Below are positions 29,396 to 38,826 of a DNA stretch of 64,000 nucleotides, in pieces (positions within the stretch are counted from its first letter, which is position 1; the number at the start of each line of letters is the position of its first letter). The notes under the pieces are model-generated. The model was not told the origin of the DNA. It saw only the letters and a list, made by a program, of their open reading frames with translations, and made no database searches. The DNA comes from Microbulbifer pacificus (GTDB lineage: Bacteria; Pseudomonadota; Gammaproteobacteria; Pseudomonadales; Cellvibrionaceae): the NCBI RefSeq assembly GCF_002959965.1, contig NZ_PREV01000026.1, forward strand, positions 2,275,001 through 2,339,000. The letters run 5' to 3'. The position numbers were made by a program, and so were the translations under genes.

Positions 29396-30115
29396 TCAAA
29401 TGTGAATGCCGCGGTGAATCTGTTCCACACCCATCTCGCCCAGCGCGGGGTCACGTCCCGCCAGTGCCAGGTGCAGATGGTTGCCGTCCGCCAGCGGCTG
29501 CATGGTGTAGCTGAACTGCCACGGCGCGCCGGTATCCTCGATGGTGGCATCCAGGGCAATACCTTGCCCCAAGTGGAAGCCCGCCAGGTTGATGCGCCCG
29601 AGCCCTTCGGAAATCCCGGTGCCGCGCGCCTTGAAGAACGCTTCCTTCATGGTCCACAGGCGGTAAAAGTGCACGGGCAGCAATTCCAGTGGCGAGCTTT
29701 CCAGCAGGGCACACTCCTCGGGGTGGAAGTAGTGACGGGCGATGCGCAGGAAATCCCGGGGTTTGCGCGGCTGTTCGATATCGACGCCGATGTCGGATTC
29801 ACAGGATACCGCCAGTGCAATCCACTGGCCGCTGTGACTGAGGCTGAAATGCAGCTCGGGTGCGGAGAACAGCGCGGGCTTGCCGCTGTCGCTCACGGAG
29901 AATTCCAGGGACTCCGGCGTGTGACCGCTGATTTGTGCGAGCACATTGCGCAGCAATCCTCGGCTCAGCAGAAATCCGTGACGGGCTTCGGCGGAGCGGT
30001 AGCGTTGTCGACGTGCGCGTTCATCCGATGACAGCAGCGCGGCCAGTGCGTTGGCGCTGTCGCTCTCCGGTGCAATCTCATTGGTGTGGACAATCCAGAC
30101 GGCGGGTAGGGTCAT
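29396..30115 (-). CDS. 4'-phosphopantetheinyl transferase, Sfp type
   Basis: 239 residues, the usual size of the Sfp/AcpT superfamily. Signature motifs are present: LHFSLSHSG, IGVDIE (Mg2+ ligands) and FYRLWTMKEAFFKA. It moves the phosphopantetheine arm of CoA onto carrier proteins in fatty-acid, polyketide or nonribosomal-peptide synthases, or onto other carriers. No carrier-protein gene is in the window, so its target lies elsewhere. It lies between the copper operon and the Czc operon, without a clear functional link to either. Confidence 0.92.
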   Translation of the reverse strand: MTLPAVWIVHTNEIAPESDSANALAALLSSDERARRQRYRSAEARHGFLLSRGLLRNVLAQISGHTPESLEFSVSDSGKPALFSAPELHFSLSHSGQWIALAVSCESDIGVDIEQPRKPRDFLRIARHYFHPEECALLESSPLELLPVHFYRLWTMKEAFFKARGTGISEGLGRINLAGFHLGQGIALDATIEDTGAPWQFSYTMQPLADGNHLHLALAGRDPALGEMGVEQIHRGIHI

Positions 30116-30269
30116 AGTGCTGTGGCTTGTGGAAATATCAGAGCGTTTGAACTCTCAAACGGCGGACAGTGAGAACGTGTTTCAATATTGCGCTGCCCCA
30201 ATGCTAAGTCCTGTGGCCTGTTGTCGCCAGTTTTCGCCTTGCTCTATCTTTTGTAGTTTGCGGCACTGT

Positions 30270-30286
30270 TTGCTAAGTTTGGCTAA
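30270..30286 (+). promoter_or_regulatory. Direct repeat upstream of the Czc operon, possible response-regulator site
   Basis: TTGCTAA and TTGGCTAA place two GCTAA words exactly 10 bases apart (30272-30276 and 30282-30286), about one helical turn. They lie 70-85 bases upstream of the first gene of the metal-efflux operon. OmpR-family regulators such as CzcR bind tandem sites of this geometry. No such regulator is encoded here, so this remains a suggestion. Confidence 0.25.
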
Positions 30287-30356
30287 CTTGACCGTCAAAT
30301 GCACAACATGGATGGCAGTGTGAGCCCTGAAGATCAGAGGCTTTTGTCGATTACCA

Positions 30357-30779
30357 ATGTTAAAACTCCGCTCTCTGAAACTGTATGGCCTGGTGCTGAG
30401 TCTGCTGCTGGTATTCCAGACGGCGCTCGCCTGCTATGACGGCCACGGAGAGCTGGACACTGCCGTGCAGCACCTGCCAGCCGGGCATCAGGATGCCGCC
30501 GATGGCACCCCGCACCTGGATCATCCGCAACACAGCGAGCACTCGCTGCAGGAACAGCAGGGGCTGGCGCTGATCCAGTTGGAGCCCGCCGATCACACTG
30601 GGCAGGATATCGCCCAGGACTGCAACCACTGCTGTCACTGTCACAGTTCTATTTCCCTCTGCCTACCCGTCAACGTGTATTCTTCGGCTTCCTGTTCCGG
30701 TCATCTCTGGTCCGCGGCCGCGGATTCGGGATTTCCCCACGGATTTATTTCCTCGCTGTATCGCCCTCCCATTACCTGA
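30357..30779 (+). CDS. Small Cys/His-rich exported protein preceding the Czc operon
   Basis: 140 residues: a signal peptide (about 1-25, ending TALA) and a His-rich mature part with a dense cluster CNHCCHCHSS near residues 88-97, a probable metal-binding site. I cannot assign a named family. It is 187 bases upstream of czcC and co-oriented. Small Cys/His-rich periplasmic proteins often lead heavy-metal efflux operons, so a metal-sensing or buffering role is plausible but not shown. Confidence 0.7.
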   Translation: MLKLRSLKLYGLVLSLLLVFQTALACYDGHGELDTAVQHLPAGHQDAADGTPHLDHPQHSEHSLQEQQGLALIQLEPADHTGQDIAQDCNHCCHCHSSISLCLPVNVYSSASCSGHLWSAAADSGFPHGFISSLYRPPIT

Positions 30780-30966
30780 GTTTCCAACGGCACCACGAAA
30801 AATCTACTGCGTATGCGCCTGACGGCGCCCGGCTGCTCATGTATGCCATATACCTTCCGCGGCCACCGTCAGCTGCCCGCCCGCGAGGATTTTTCAACGT
30901 GCCTGCCAGCAGCAACGCGGCTATCTGATTGCCGTATGCACGGATTTATCAACTCGGGAAATTTTT

Positions 30967-32292
30967 ATGTATTTATCGGTTGCTCCCAGGTCCGGGAGCA
31001 AGACGCCGTTCGCACACGTGTGTCTGATTGGCTGTGTGTTGTTGCTTGGCAGCATGCGCACGCTCGCCGCGGGTCCTCAGGTGCCCGCGCCAGTGCTGAC
31101 TCTGGACGATGCCGTTGCGCGCACTCTGCAGCGGCACCCATCGCTCGCGGTGTTCGAATTCCGGCACCGGGCCCTGGACGGTCGCGCGACCACAGCCGCG
31201 CTGCGCCCGGCACTGAACCTCGATATAGAGCTGGAAAATTTTTTCGGCACCAATGGCATGGACGATGCCGAGCTTACCCTCGGAATTTCCTCCGTGGTGG
31301 AGCTCGGTGGCAAGCGTGCCGCGCGCGGTGAGCGGATCAACGCCGAGCGTCTGCTGCTCGATGCGGACCGCCAGGTGCAGGCAATGGATCTGCTCGGCGA
31401 GGTGATGCTCCGCTATGTGCGGGTACTGTCGGCCACGGAATCCGCTGCGCTGGCGGAGTCTTCCGTGCGCCTCGCGCTCGACGCGGTGAATGGCGTGGAA
31501 GACCGTGTCGCCGCCGGTGCCGCGCCGCAGATGGAATTGCTGCGCGCACAGGCCGCGCTGGCGCGGGCGCAGCTGACGTTGCAACGGAACGGTCAGCAAC
31601 TCAAGGCCGAGCGTGTGGCGCTGGCGGCCATGTGGGGCGAGACCACGGCGGACTTTTCCGTCGCCGGCGGCAATCTGTACCGACTGGGATCGGCGGGGGA
31701 CTTTGACGACTACTTCGCGCGTGCGCAGCAGAATCCGCTGCTCAGTCGCTTCGCCAGTGAATCCCGTGTGCAGGCGGCGCAACTGCGCCTCGCGCGCGCC
31801 GACGCCCGCGCAGATGTGGCCTGGGCAGTGGGGGTGCGCGGCAGCCGCGAAACCGACAGTACCTCGCTGGTGGCGGGGGTGAGTATGCCCCTGTGGAGCG
31901 GCGAGCGCGCCCGCGGCGGGATGGATGCGGCGCAGGCGGAACTCGACGGCATCGCTGTGCGCCAGTTGTCCGCGGAGCTGAACCTGCACACCCAGCTGTA
32001 CCGCGCCTTTAACAGCCGCGCCCAGAGCATCGCCGCGGTACACCGCCTGCAGGCTGAAATTATCCCCGCACTGAGTGGTGCACTGGAAGAGAGTGAGCGC
32101 TATTACCTGGCGGGACGCTACGGATACCAGGAGTGGGTGTCTGCCCGCGAGGAGCTGTTGGACGCGCGCCGCGCGCTGATTGATGAGGCCACCGCCGCGT
32201 TGCTGGCCGGTGCGGAACTGGAACAGTTAACAGCTGCACCACTTGCCTACTCGCGCGCATCTGAAAATGCTGCGATGCCGCTGGAAAAATAA
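30967..32292 (+). CDS. czcC: CzcC-type outer-membrane factor (TolC family)
   Basis: 441 residues with an N-terminal export signal (about 1-35). The two long helical hairpin halves of the TolC/OEP fold are visible (VLTLDDAVARTLQRHPSLAV; ERYYLAGRYGYQEWVSAREELLDARR, written with its neighbours), including the family's LTLDDAV...NP opening. It forms the outer-membrane exit duct of a tripartite heavy-metal pump with the adaptor (14 bases downstream) and the RND protein. Metal specificity is set by the RND subunit, which looks CzcA-like here. Confidence 0.9.
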   Translation: MYLSVAPRSGSKTPFAHVCLIGCVLLLGSMRTLAAGPQVPAPVLTLDDAVARTLQRHPSLAVFEFRHRALDGRATTAALRPALNLDIELENFFGTNGMDDAELTLGISSVVELGGKRAARGERINAERLLLDADRQVQAMDLLGEVMLRYVRVLSATESAALAESSVRLALDAVNGVEDRVAAGAAPQMELLRAQAALARAQLTLQRNGQQLKAERVALAAMWGETTADFSVAGGNLYRLGSAGDFDDYFARAQQNPLLSRFASESRVQAAQLRLARADARADVAWAVGVRGSRETDSTSLVAGVSMPLWSGERARGGMDAAQAELDGIAVRQLSAELNLHTQLYRAFNSRAQSIAAVHRLQAEIIPALSGALEESERYYLAGRYGYQEWVSAREELLDARRALIDEATAALLAGAELEQLTAAPLAYSRASENAAMPLEK

Positions 32293-32305
32293 TCCTGGAA
32301 AGACC

Positions 32306-33244
32306 ATGAAAATTGAAACAGTAAACAATTCGAAAGCGCGTCAAACACATTTCGCTCAACGGCTTGTGCTGTTGATCTCGCTGGCGGTCTGCTCTCCCTT
32401 GATCGCGAGCGAAAACGATCGTCACAACGAAAATTCTCGCACGCTGGAGCTGTCACCGCGGGCTCTCGATAACGCGGCCCTGACGACCGCGGTAGCGGGT
32501 GCCGGCGAAGTGGATCAGCAGTTGACGCTCTACGGAAAACTCCTGCCGGAACCCACCGCGGTGAGTCATATCCGCGCGCGCTATCCCGGTGTCGTGTCCG
32601 AGGTTAACGTCCATATCGGCGACGAGGTCAAAAAAGACCAGCTCCTCGCCAGTATCCACTCCAATGAAAGCATGCGTGAATATCAGCTGCGCGCGCCGTT
32701 TGCCGGCATGGTCATTGCCAAGCACGCCGGCCCGGGAGAATTTGTCAGCGATCAGGTGTTATTCCAGGTGGCGGACTATTCCCGGCTGTGGGCGGAGCTG
32801 CAGGTATTTCCCGCGCGTCTCCAGCGCGTAAAACCGGGGCAGACCGTCACTCTTCAGTCCGGTGAACATTCCACGGTTGGACAGGTACGCAGCCTGGTGC
32901 CCGCAGGCGATGAATTCCCGTACGCGCGTGCGCGGGTGATGGTGTCCAATACCGATGGCCGCTGGATGCCGGGAATTTTCGTGCGTGGCCGCGTGCAACT
33001 GGAAAAAAAGACCGTTGCGCTTGTCGTCGACAACCGCGCGCTGCAGGAACTCGATGGTGACAGCGTCGTGTTTGTACAGATCAAGCCCGGTCATTTTGAA
33101 GCGCAATCGGTGCAGCTGGGCGAGCGGGGCAGCGCCTACAGCGAAGTGCGCACCGGGCTAAGGCCTGGCGAACGCTATGTGGTGGATAACAGCTATCTGC
33201 TGAAGGCAGAACTGGAAAAATCCGCCGCCGGCCACGCGCACTGA
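32306..33244 (+). CDS. czcB: CzcB-type periplasmic adaptor of a metal RND pump
   Basis: 312 residues from ATG 32306 (GGAAAG upstream). An in-frame extension back to 32243 overlaps czcC and is not needed. A signal/anchor precedes the lipoyl-like and barrel segments: YPGVVSEVNVHIGDEVKKDQ, LRAPFAGMVIAKHAGPGEFV, and the YSRLWAELQVFP barrel. It bridges the inner-membrane pump and the outer-membrane duct. It is shorter than typical CzcB because the central helical hairpin is almost absent: only NESMREYQ links the lipoyl halves. It ends in GHAH. Confidence 0.9.
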   Translation: MKIETVNNSKARQTHFAQRLVLLISLAVCSPLIASENDRHNENSRTLELSPRALDNAALTTAVAGAGEVDQQLTLYGKLLPEPTAVSHIRARYPGVVSEVNVHIGDEVKKDQLLASIHSNESMREYQLRAPFAGMVIAKHAGPGEFVSDQVLFQVADYSRLWAELQVFPARLQRVKPGQTVTLQSGEHSTVGQVRSLVPAGDEFPYARARVMVSNTDGRWMPGIFVRGRVQLEKKTVALVVDNRALQELDGDSVVFVQIKPGHFEAQSVQLGERGSAYSEVRTGLRPGERYVVDNSYLLKAELEKSAAGHAH

Positions 33245-33256
33245 GGGGACTGCACA

Positions 33257-36200
33257 ATGATTGAATTCCTGTTGCGCTTTTCCATCGAGCGCCGATGTTT
33301 AATGCTTGGCTTCGGCCTGTTTATTGTTGCCCTCGGTCTGTGGAGCTATCCGCGCCTGCCCATCGACGCGGTACCGGATATCACCAATGTACAGGTGCAG
33401 ATCAATACCGAGGCCCCCGGATATTCGCCACTGGAGACGGAGCAGCGGGTGACCTTCCCGGTGGAAACCGCGCTCGCAGGCCTGCCGGATCTGGCATATA
33501 CCCGCAGTATTTCCCGCTACGGCCTGTCGCAGGTGACGGCGGTATTTACTGAAGGCACGGATCTGCACTTCGCCCGCAACCTGGTGGCCAACCGCCTCTT
33601 GTCTTTGAGCAGCGAACTGCCTCCGGGGTTGACGCCGCGGATGGGGCCCATCGCCACCGGGCTCGGTGAGATTTTCATGTACAGCGTGTCCGCCGATGAA
33701 TCCGCGCGACAGGCGGACGGATCGCCTTATGACATCACCGCGCTGCGTGAAATTCAGGACTGGATCATCAGGCCGCAACTGGCGCTGGTGCCCGGGGTCA
33801 CCGAGGTCAACACCATCGGCGGCTATCGCAAGCAGTTCCATGTGACGCCGGATCCGCGCAAGCTGTTGAGCTTTGGCGTGACCATGGACGACGTGCGCAG
33901 TGCGCTGGCCCGCGACAACCGCAACCGCGGCGCGGGCTTCGTGGAGCGCGGCGGCCGCCAGATACTGGTGCGCTCACCGGGGCAGTTACAGACGCCGGAG
34001 GACATTGAACACGTCGTGATAAAAATGCCCGCGGACGCCGACGGGGCCACACCGATTACCATCGGCGATGTGGCGAGTGTCGCTGTTGGGCGTGAATTGC
34101 GTACCGGTGCCGCTACCGAAAACGGCGCTGAAACGGTGCTTGGGACCGCGATGATGCTGGTGGGGGAAAATTCCCGTGCAGTGGCACTGGATCTGTCGGC
34201 GGCGCTGAACACTGTCCAGATGTCACTGCCGCAGGGGGTGCATGTGAGGCCGGTATACGACCGCACCTCACTGGTCGACAAGGCCATCGCCACGGTGCGG
34301 AAAAACCTGCTGGAAGGCGCGCTGCTGGTCATCGCGGTGTTGTTTGTTCTGCTCGGCAATATCCGCGCCGCGCTGATTACCGCCGCGGTCATCCCCCTTG
34401 CCATGCTCGCGACCCTGAGTGGCATGCGTGCAAGTGGTGTGTCCGCCAATCTGATGAGCCTGGGGGCGCTGGACTTCGGCCTGATTGTGGATGGCGCGGT
34501 CATCATTGTGGAAAATGCGGTGCGCCGGCTGGCCCAGGAAACCCATCGCCACGGGGGGGCACTGCCGCTACAGCAGCGGCTGCATACCGTGTTTACCGCC
34601 GCCAATGAGGTCATCCGCCCGAGCCTGTTCGGGGTGGTGATCATCACCCTGGTGTATATCCCGCTGTTCTCTCTTACCGGAGTGGAAGGCAAAATGTTTC
34701 ACCCCATGGCGGCGACGGTGGTGATGGCGTTGCTCGCGGCCATGCTGTTCTGCTTTACCCTGGTACCCGCGGCGGTGGCCATTTTTCTGCGCGGAGAGAT
34801 CCGCGAACGTGAGAACCCGGCGATGCGTGCTCTCCGATTGCTCTACCGCCCGCTGCTCTCCACCGCACTGGCAGCGCGCTGGGCGGTGATCGGATTTGCC
34901 CTGGTGCTGGTGCTGTTGTGCGGCTGGCTCGCCACCACCCTCGGCTCGGAATTTGTGCCGGAGCTGAACGAAGGCGATGTGGCCATGCACGCGATGCGGG
35001 TACCGGGAACCGGCCTGGAGCAGTCGGTAGCCATGCAACAGCAACTGGAAAAAACTCTGTTGCAACAGCCGGAAGTCGCGCGGACTTTTTCAAAAATCGG
35101 CACCCCCGAAGTGGCCACCGACCCCATGCCACCGAACGTGGCGGATACCTTCCTGATGTTGAAACCGCGAGCCGAATGGCCCGACCCGGATCTTGCGCAG
35201 GACGCGCTGATCGAGCGGTTGCAACAGGCCGCCGAAGAAGTGCCGGGTAACAATTACGAGTTCACCCAGCCCATCCAGATGCGCTTTAACGAACTGATTT
35301 CCGGCGTACGCGCGGATCTCGCGATCAAGCTGTTCGGCGACGACCTGGAGCAGTTGCGCCGCTCGGCGCAGCAGGTCCTGGCGGTGGTCAATAAAGTCCC
35401 CGGCGCGGCGGATGCGCGGCTGGAGCAGGTGGATAACCTGCCGGTACTGTCGCTGCAACCGAAACGGGTCGCACTGGCGCAGTACGGACTGGATGTACAG
35501 ACACTGCAGGATCTCGTGGCGACCGCGATCGGCGGTGAACCGGCGGGATTGATCTACGACGGCGATCGCCGCTTTGAACTGGTGGTGCGTCTGCCGGAAA
35601 CCTTGCGGCGGGATATTGAGGGTTTCGCCGCGCTGCCGGTACCGCTCGCCAAGGGCGGCTTTGTGCCGCTGGAAGAAGTGGCCACCATTGAATGGCTGAC
35701 CGCCCCCGGTCAGGTGAGCCGGGAAAACGGTAAACGCAGAATTGTGGTGAGCGCCAATGTGCGCGGGCGCGATCTGGGCTCCTTTGTGGAGGAGGTGCGC
35801 CAGTCCGTCGCCGAGTCGGTAAAACTGCCGCCCGGTTACTGGTTGGATTACGGGGGGACTTTTGAGCAATTGCAGTCGGCCAGTGCGCGCTTGCAGGTGG
35901 TTGTACCGCTGACATTGCTGATGATTTTGTTGCTGCTGTTAATGGCGTTCGGTTCGCTGAAGGACGCGTTGATCATTTTCACCGGTGTACCGCTGGCGCT
36001 GACCGGCGGGGTATTGGCGCTGTGGCTGAGGGATATGCCGCTGTCGATTTCCGCCGGTGTGGGGTTTATTGCACTCTCTGGCGTGGCGGTGTTGAACGGT
36101 CTGGTGATGCTGTCGTTTATTCGCGAGCGCTGGCGGGAGAGCGGTGAGTTGTATACCTCGATTGTGGATGGGGCGATGTTGCGCTTGCGGCCAGTGTTGA

Positions 36201-36409
36201 TGACAGCGCTGGTGGCGAGTCTCGGGTTTGTGCCTATGGCTCTCAACACGGGTACCGGTGCGGAAGTGCAGCGACCGTTGGCTACGGTGGTGATTGGTGG
36301 AATCATCTCTTCCACGCTGCTGACTCTTGTTGTCCTGCCAGTGTTGTATCAGTGGGTGCATGGGGTTGTTCGGGCCCCTCGGTTTTCTTCATCTGTGGTG
36401 GAGGGGTAA
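33257..36409 (+). CDS. czcA: CzcA/CusA-family heavy-metal RND efflux pump
   Basis: 1050 residues, the normal length for heavy-metal RND proteins. Twelve transmembrane helices in the usual 1+5/1+5 arrangement flank two large periplasmic loops. The proton-relay helix 4 motif DFGLIVDGAVIIVEN has the Asp/Asp/Glu set of CzcA (Co/Zn/Cd) rather than the monovalent CusA form, so divalent cations are the likely substrates. GAGGGG is well spaced before the ATG. It is the last gene of the czcCBA operon, 12 bases after czcB. Confidence 0.93.
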   Translation: MIEFLLRFSIERRCLMLGFGLFIVALGLWSYPRLPIDAVPDITNVQVQINTEAPGYSPLETEQRVTFPVETALAGLPDLAYTRSISRYGLSQVTAVFTEGTDLHFARNLVANRLLSLSSELPPGLTPRMGPIATGLGEIFMYSVSADESARQADGSPYDITALREIQDWIIRPQLALVPGVTEVNTIGGYRKQFHVTPDPRKLLSFGVTMDDVRSALARDNRNRGAGFVERGGRQILVRSPGQLQTPEDIEHVVIKMPADADGATPITIGDVASVAVGRELRTGAATENGAETVLGTAMMLVGENSRAVALDLSAALNTVQMSLPQGVHVRPVYDRTSLVDKAIATVRKNLLEGALLVIAVLFVLLGNIRAALITAAVIPLAMLATLSGMRASGVSANLMSLGALDFGLIVDGAVIIVENAVRRLAQETHRHGGALPLQQRLHTVFTAANEVIRPSLFGVVIITLVYIPLFSLTGVEGKMFHPMAATVVMALLAAMLFCFTLVPAAVAIFLRGEIRERENPAMRALRLLYRPLLSTALAARWAVIGFALVLVLLCGWLATTLGSEFVPELNEGDVAMHAMRVPGTGLEQSVAMQQQLEKTLLQQPEVARTFSKIGTPEVATDPMPPNVADTFLMLKPRAEWPDPDLAQDALIERLQQAAEEVPGNNYEFTQPIQMRFNELISGVRADLAIKLFGDDLEQLRRSAQQVLAVVNKVPGAADARLEQVDNLPVLSLQPKRVALAQYGLDVQTLQDLVATAIGGEPAGLIYDGDRRFELVVRLPETLRRDIEGFAALPVPLAKGGFVPLEEVATIEWLTAPGQVSRENGKRRIVVSANVRGRDLGSFVEEVRQSVAESVKLPPGYWLDYGGTFEQLQSASARLQVVVPLTLLMILLLLLMAFGSLKDALIIFTGVPLALTGGVLALWLRDMPLSISAGVGFIALSGVAVLNGLVMLSFIRERWRESGELYTSIVDGAMLRLRPVLMTALVASLGFVPMALNTGTGAEVQRPLATVVIGGIISSTLLTLVVLPVLYQWVHGVVRAPRFSSSVVEG

Positions 36410-36571
36410 ACTTCTCTGCTTTTCGGGGTAGCTTGCCTGTTGGCTTCGTGGAGCCTAGTCGGAGCGTTCCGGACGCCTTGGCCGGTATCTTCTCCCCGGA
36501 ACACGGGCTAGGCACCGCCATATCACTCGAATAGAACCTAAAACCACTACACCGGGAACAGAGAGAAAACC

Positions 36572-37966
36572 TTGTCCAAAAAAACCAAAACCGCCTTTGT
36601 CTGCAATGAATGCGGAGCCGACTACAGCAAATGGGCGGGGCAGTGCAGCGCCTGTGGGGTCTGGAATAGTTTGAGTGAAGTGCGCCTCGGTCCGGCGCAC
36701 ACCGATAGTCGCGCGGCGAACTTTACCAGCGCACAGGCGGGCTATGCAGGTGCGGCGGGGCAGGGAAAGGTGCAGAAGCTTTCCGAGATCGATCTCAGTG
36801 AACTGCCTCGTATTCCCACCAATGCCAGTGAACTGGATCGGGTACTGGGCGGCGGTCTGGTGCCGGGCTCGGTGGTGCTGATCGGCGGGCATCCCGGTGC
36901 GGGCAAGTCCACTGTACTGCTGCAGACACTCTGTCACCTCTCGCAAAAACTTCCGGCGCTCTATGTAACCGGGGAAGAATCCCTGCAGCAAGTCGCCATG
37001 CGTGCAAAGCGCCTTGGCCTGCCGGCGGATCACCTGCAGATGCTGTCGGAAACCAACGTCGAGCAGATCTGCCTCACCGCCGGCGAAGTGAAACCAAAAA
37101 TCATGGTGGTGGATTCCATCCAGGTCATGCACATGGCCGAAGTGCAGTCGGCCCCCGGCTCCGTGGCCCAGGTGCGCGAGAGCGCCGCTTACCTCACCCG
37201 CTTCGCCAAACAGACCGGCACCGCCATGATCCTGGTAGGCCACGTCACCAAAGACGGCACCCTCGCCGGTCCCAAAGTGCTCGAACATATCATCGACTGC
37301 TCCATCATGTTGGAAGGCACCCACGACTCCCGTTTCCGCACCCTGCGCGCGCACAAGAACCGCTTTGGCGCGGTGAACGAGCTGGGCGTATTTGCCATGA
37401 CCGAACAGGGGCTGAAAGAAGTCTCCAACCCCTCCGCCATTTTCCTGCAGCGCGCCGACGAAATTGCCGCAGGTTCCGTGGTCACATCTGTGTGGGAAGG
37501 CACGCGCCCGCTGCTGGTGGAACTGCAGGCGCTGGTAGACGACAGCAGTCTCGGCAACCCGCGCCGGGTAGCCGTGGGGCTCGATCACAACCGCCTGAAC
37601 ATGCTGCTCGCGGTACTGCACCGCCACGGCGGCGTGCTGGTGGGGGACCAGGATGTGTTTATCAACGTGGTGGGCGGTGTAAAGGTAATGGAAACCAGCG
37701 CCGACCTCACCCTGCTGATGGCCGTGGTATCCAGCTTCCGCAACCGTGTACTCGACCGCGACCTGATGATTTTTGGCGAAGTCGGCCTCGCCGGTGAAAT
37801 CCGCCCGGTGCCGTCCGGGCAGGAGCGCCTCAGAGAGGCGGCCAAGCACGGCTTCCGCAAAGCCATAGTCCCCGCCGCCAACCGCCTCAAAACCGATATC
37901 GAAGGCATGCAGGTGATCCCCGTCAAAACCCTCGCCGAGGCGCTGAACGCGCTGGACATGGCTTGA
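36572..37966 (+). CDS. radA: DNA repair protein RadA
   Basis: 464 residues, the standard RadA length. An N-terminal zinc finger uses Cys11, Cys14, Cys25 and Cys28. Then come the RecA-like ATPase with Walker A GGHPGAGKST, the RadA-specific KNRFG motif (HKNRFGAVNELG) and a C-terminal Lon-protease-like domain ending in the typical IPVKTLAEAL segment. It promotes branch migration in recombinational repair. The start is TTG at 36572 with GAGAG upstream. Its stop (TGA) overlaps the start of btuF, an unusual operon partner. Confidence 0.96.
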   Translation: MSKKTKTAFVCNECGADYSKWAGQCSACGVWNSLSEVRLGPAHTDSRAANFTSAQAGYAGAAGQGKVQKLSEIDLSELPRIPTNASELDRVLGGGLVPGSVVLIGGHPGAGKSTVLLQTLCHLSQKLPALYVTGEESLQQVAMRAKRLGLPADHLQMLSETNVEQICLTAGEVKPKIMVVDSIQVMHMAEVQSAPGSVAQVRESAAYLTRFAKQTGTAMILVGHVTKDGTLAGPKVLEHIIDCSIMLEGTHDSRFRTLRAHKNRFGAVNELGVFAMTEQGLKEVSNPSAIFLQRADEIAAGSVVTSVWEGTRPLLVELQALVDDSSLGNPRRVAVGLDHNRLNMLLAVLHRHGGVLVGDQDVFINVVGGVKVMETSADLTLLMAVVSSFRNRVLDRDLMIFGEVGLAGEIRPVPSGQERLREAAKHGFRKAIVPAANRLKTDIEGMQVIPVKTLAEALNALDMA

Positions 37967-38826
37967 TGGAAATGGGAGGCGCGGGAAAAGAATTCGCGGG
38001 TTGCCTGTTGGTTGCGGTATTCGCGCTGGCGGCGATCCCGGCTTCCGCCGCCGAGCGCATCGCTTCGCTCAATCTGTGTCTTGACCAGATTCTGCTGCGC
38101 TGGGTGCCGCCGCAACAGCTCGTCTCCGTTACCTGGCTTTCCGCCGAAGAACAGTACCGACAGGCGCCGATTCCCGAGCATGTATTACTGAACCGCGCCC
38201 AGGCCGAGGAACTGATTCCGCTGAAGCCGGATCTTGTGCTGACGGGGCAATTCGGGGCGCAGCGCGCGGCAACGCGGCTGGAGGACATGGGGCTGCGCGT
38301 GGTGCGGATTCCCGATGCCTACAGTCTCGAACAATTACAGGCACAACTGGACGCACTGGAAGACAGCCTGGGGCCATTGCCGCGGTTGCTCACGCAAAAA
38401 AAGCAGTTCGCCGATCTGCTCGCCGCGGCCCCAAAACATGAACCGGAAAATTCAGCCAGAAAAAATCCCACCGCACTGATCCTGTCCGCCAACAACATTA
38501 CCTACGGCAGCGGCATGCTGGAGCATCAGCTGCTGGCTCGCGCGGGGTTTACCAATCTCGCCGCGGAGCAGGGCATTGACCAGTTGGGGCGGGTGAGCCT
38601 GGAGCAGGTGATAGCACTGCAGCCGGACCTGCTGGTGTTTTACGGTGGTGCGCAGGATTTTGCCATCGCCCATCTCGCCGAACGCCACCCAGTACTGAAA
38701 CGTTATATCGACAGCGGCCGCAGCTATCGCCTGCCCGAGGCGTTGGGTTATTGTCCGGCACTGGCGGTGGTGGATGTGCTTACCCAGTTACAGCAAAAGA
38801 GAGCAGAACTTGTCCCGCAGCCATAA
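37966..38826 (+). CDS. btuF: Cobalamin ABC transporter substrate-binding protein BtuF
   Basis: 286 residues from ATG 37966, overlapping the radA stop by one base. A signal peptide (ending ASA) precedes a helical-backbone class III binding protein: RIASLNLCLDQILLRWVPPQ, then IPLKPDLVLTGQFG and PDLLVFYGG. The opening SLNLCLDQ is characteristic of BtuF-like cobalamin/heme binding proteins. The gene order with btuC, btuD, the B12 riboswitch and btuB supports vitamin B12 as ligand. It delivers B12 from the periplasm to BtuCD. Confidence 0.88.
   Translation: MEMGGAGKEFAGCLLVAVFALAAIPASAAERIASLNLCLDQILLRWVPPQQLVSVTWLSAEEQYRQAPIPEHVLLNRAQAEELIPLKPDLVLTGQFGAQRAATRLEDMGLRVVRIPDAYSLEQLQAQLDALEDSLGPLPRLLTQKKQFADLLAAAPKHEPENSARKNPTALILSANNITYGSGMLEHQLLARAGFTNLAAEQGIDQLGRVSLEQVIALQPDLLVFYGGAQDFAIAHLAERHPVLKRYIDSGRSYRLPEALGYCPALAVVDVLTQLQQKRAELVPQP

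Noticed and set aside
36455..37849. 464-codon minus-strand frame opposite radA
   Set aside because: radA is unmistakable on the plus strand. The antisense frame is a high-GC shadow.
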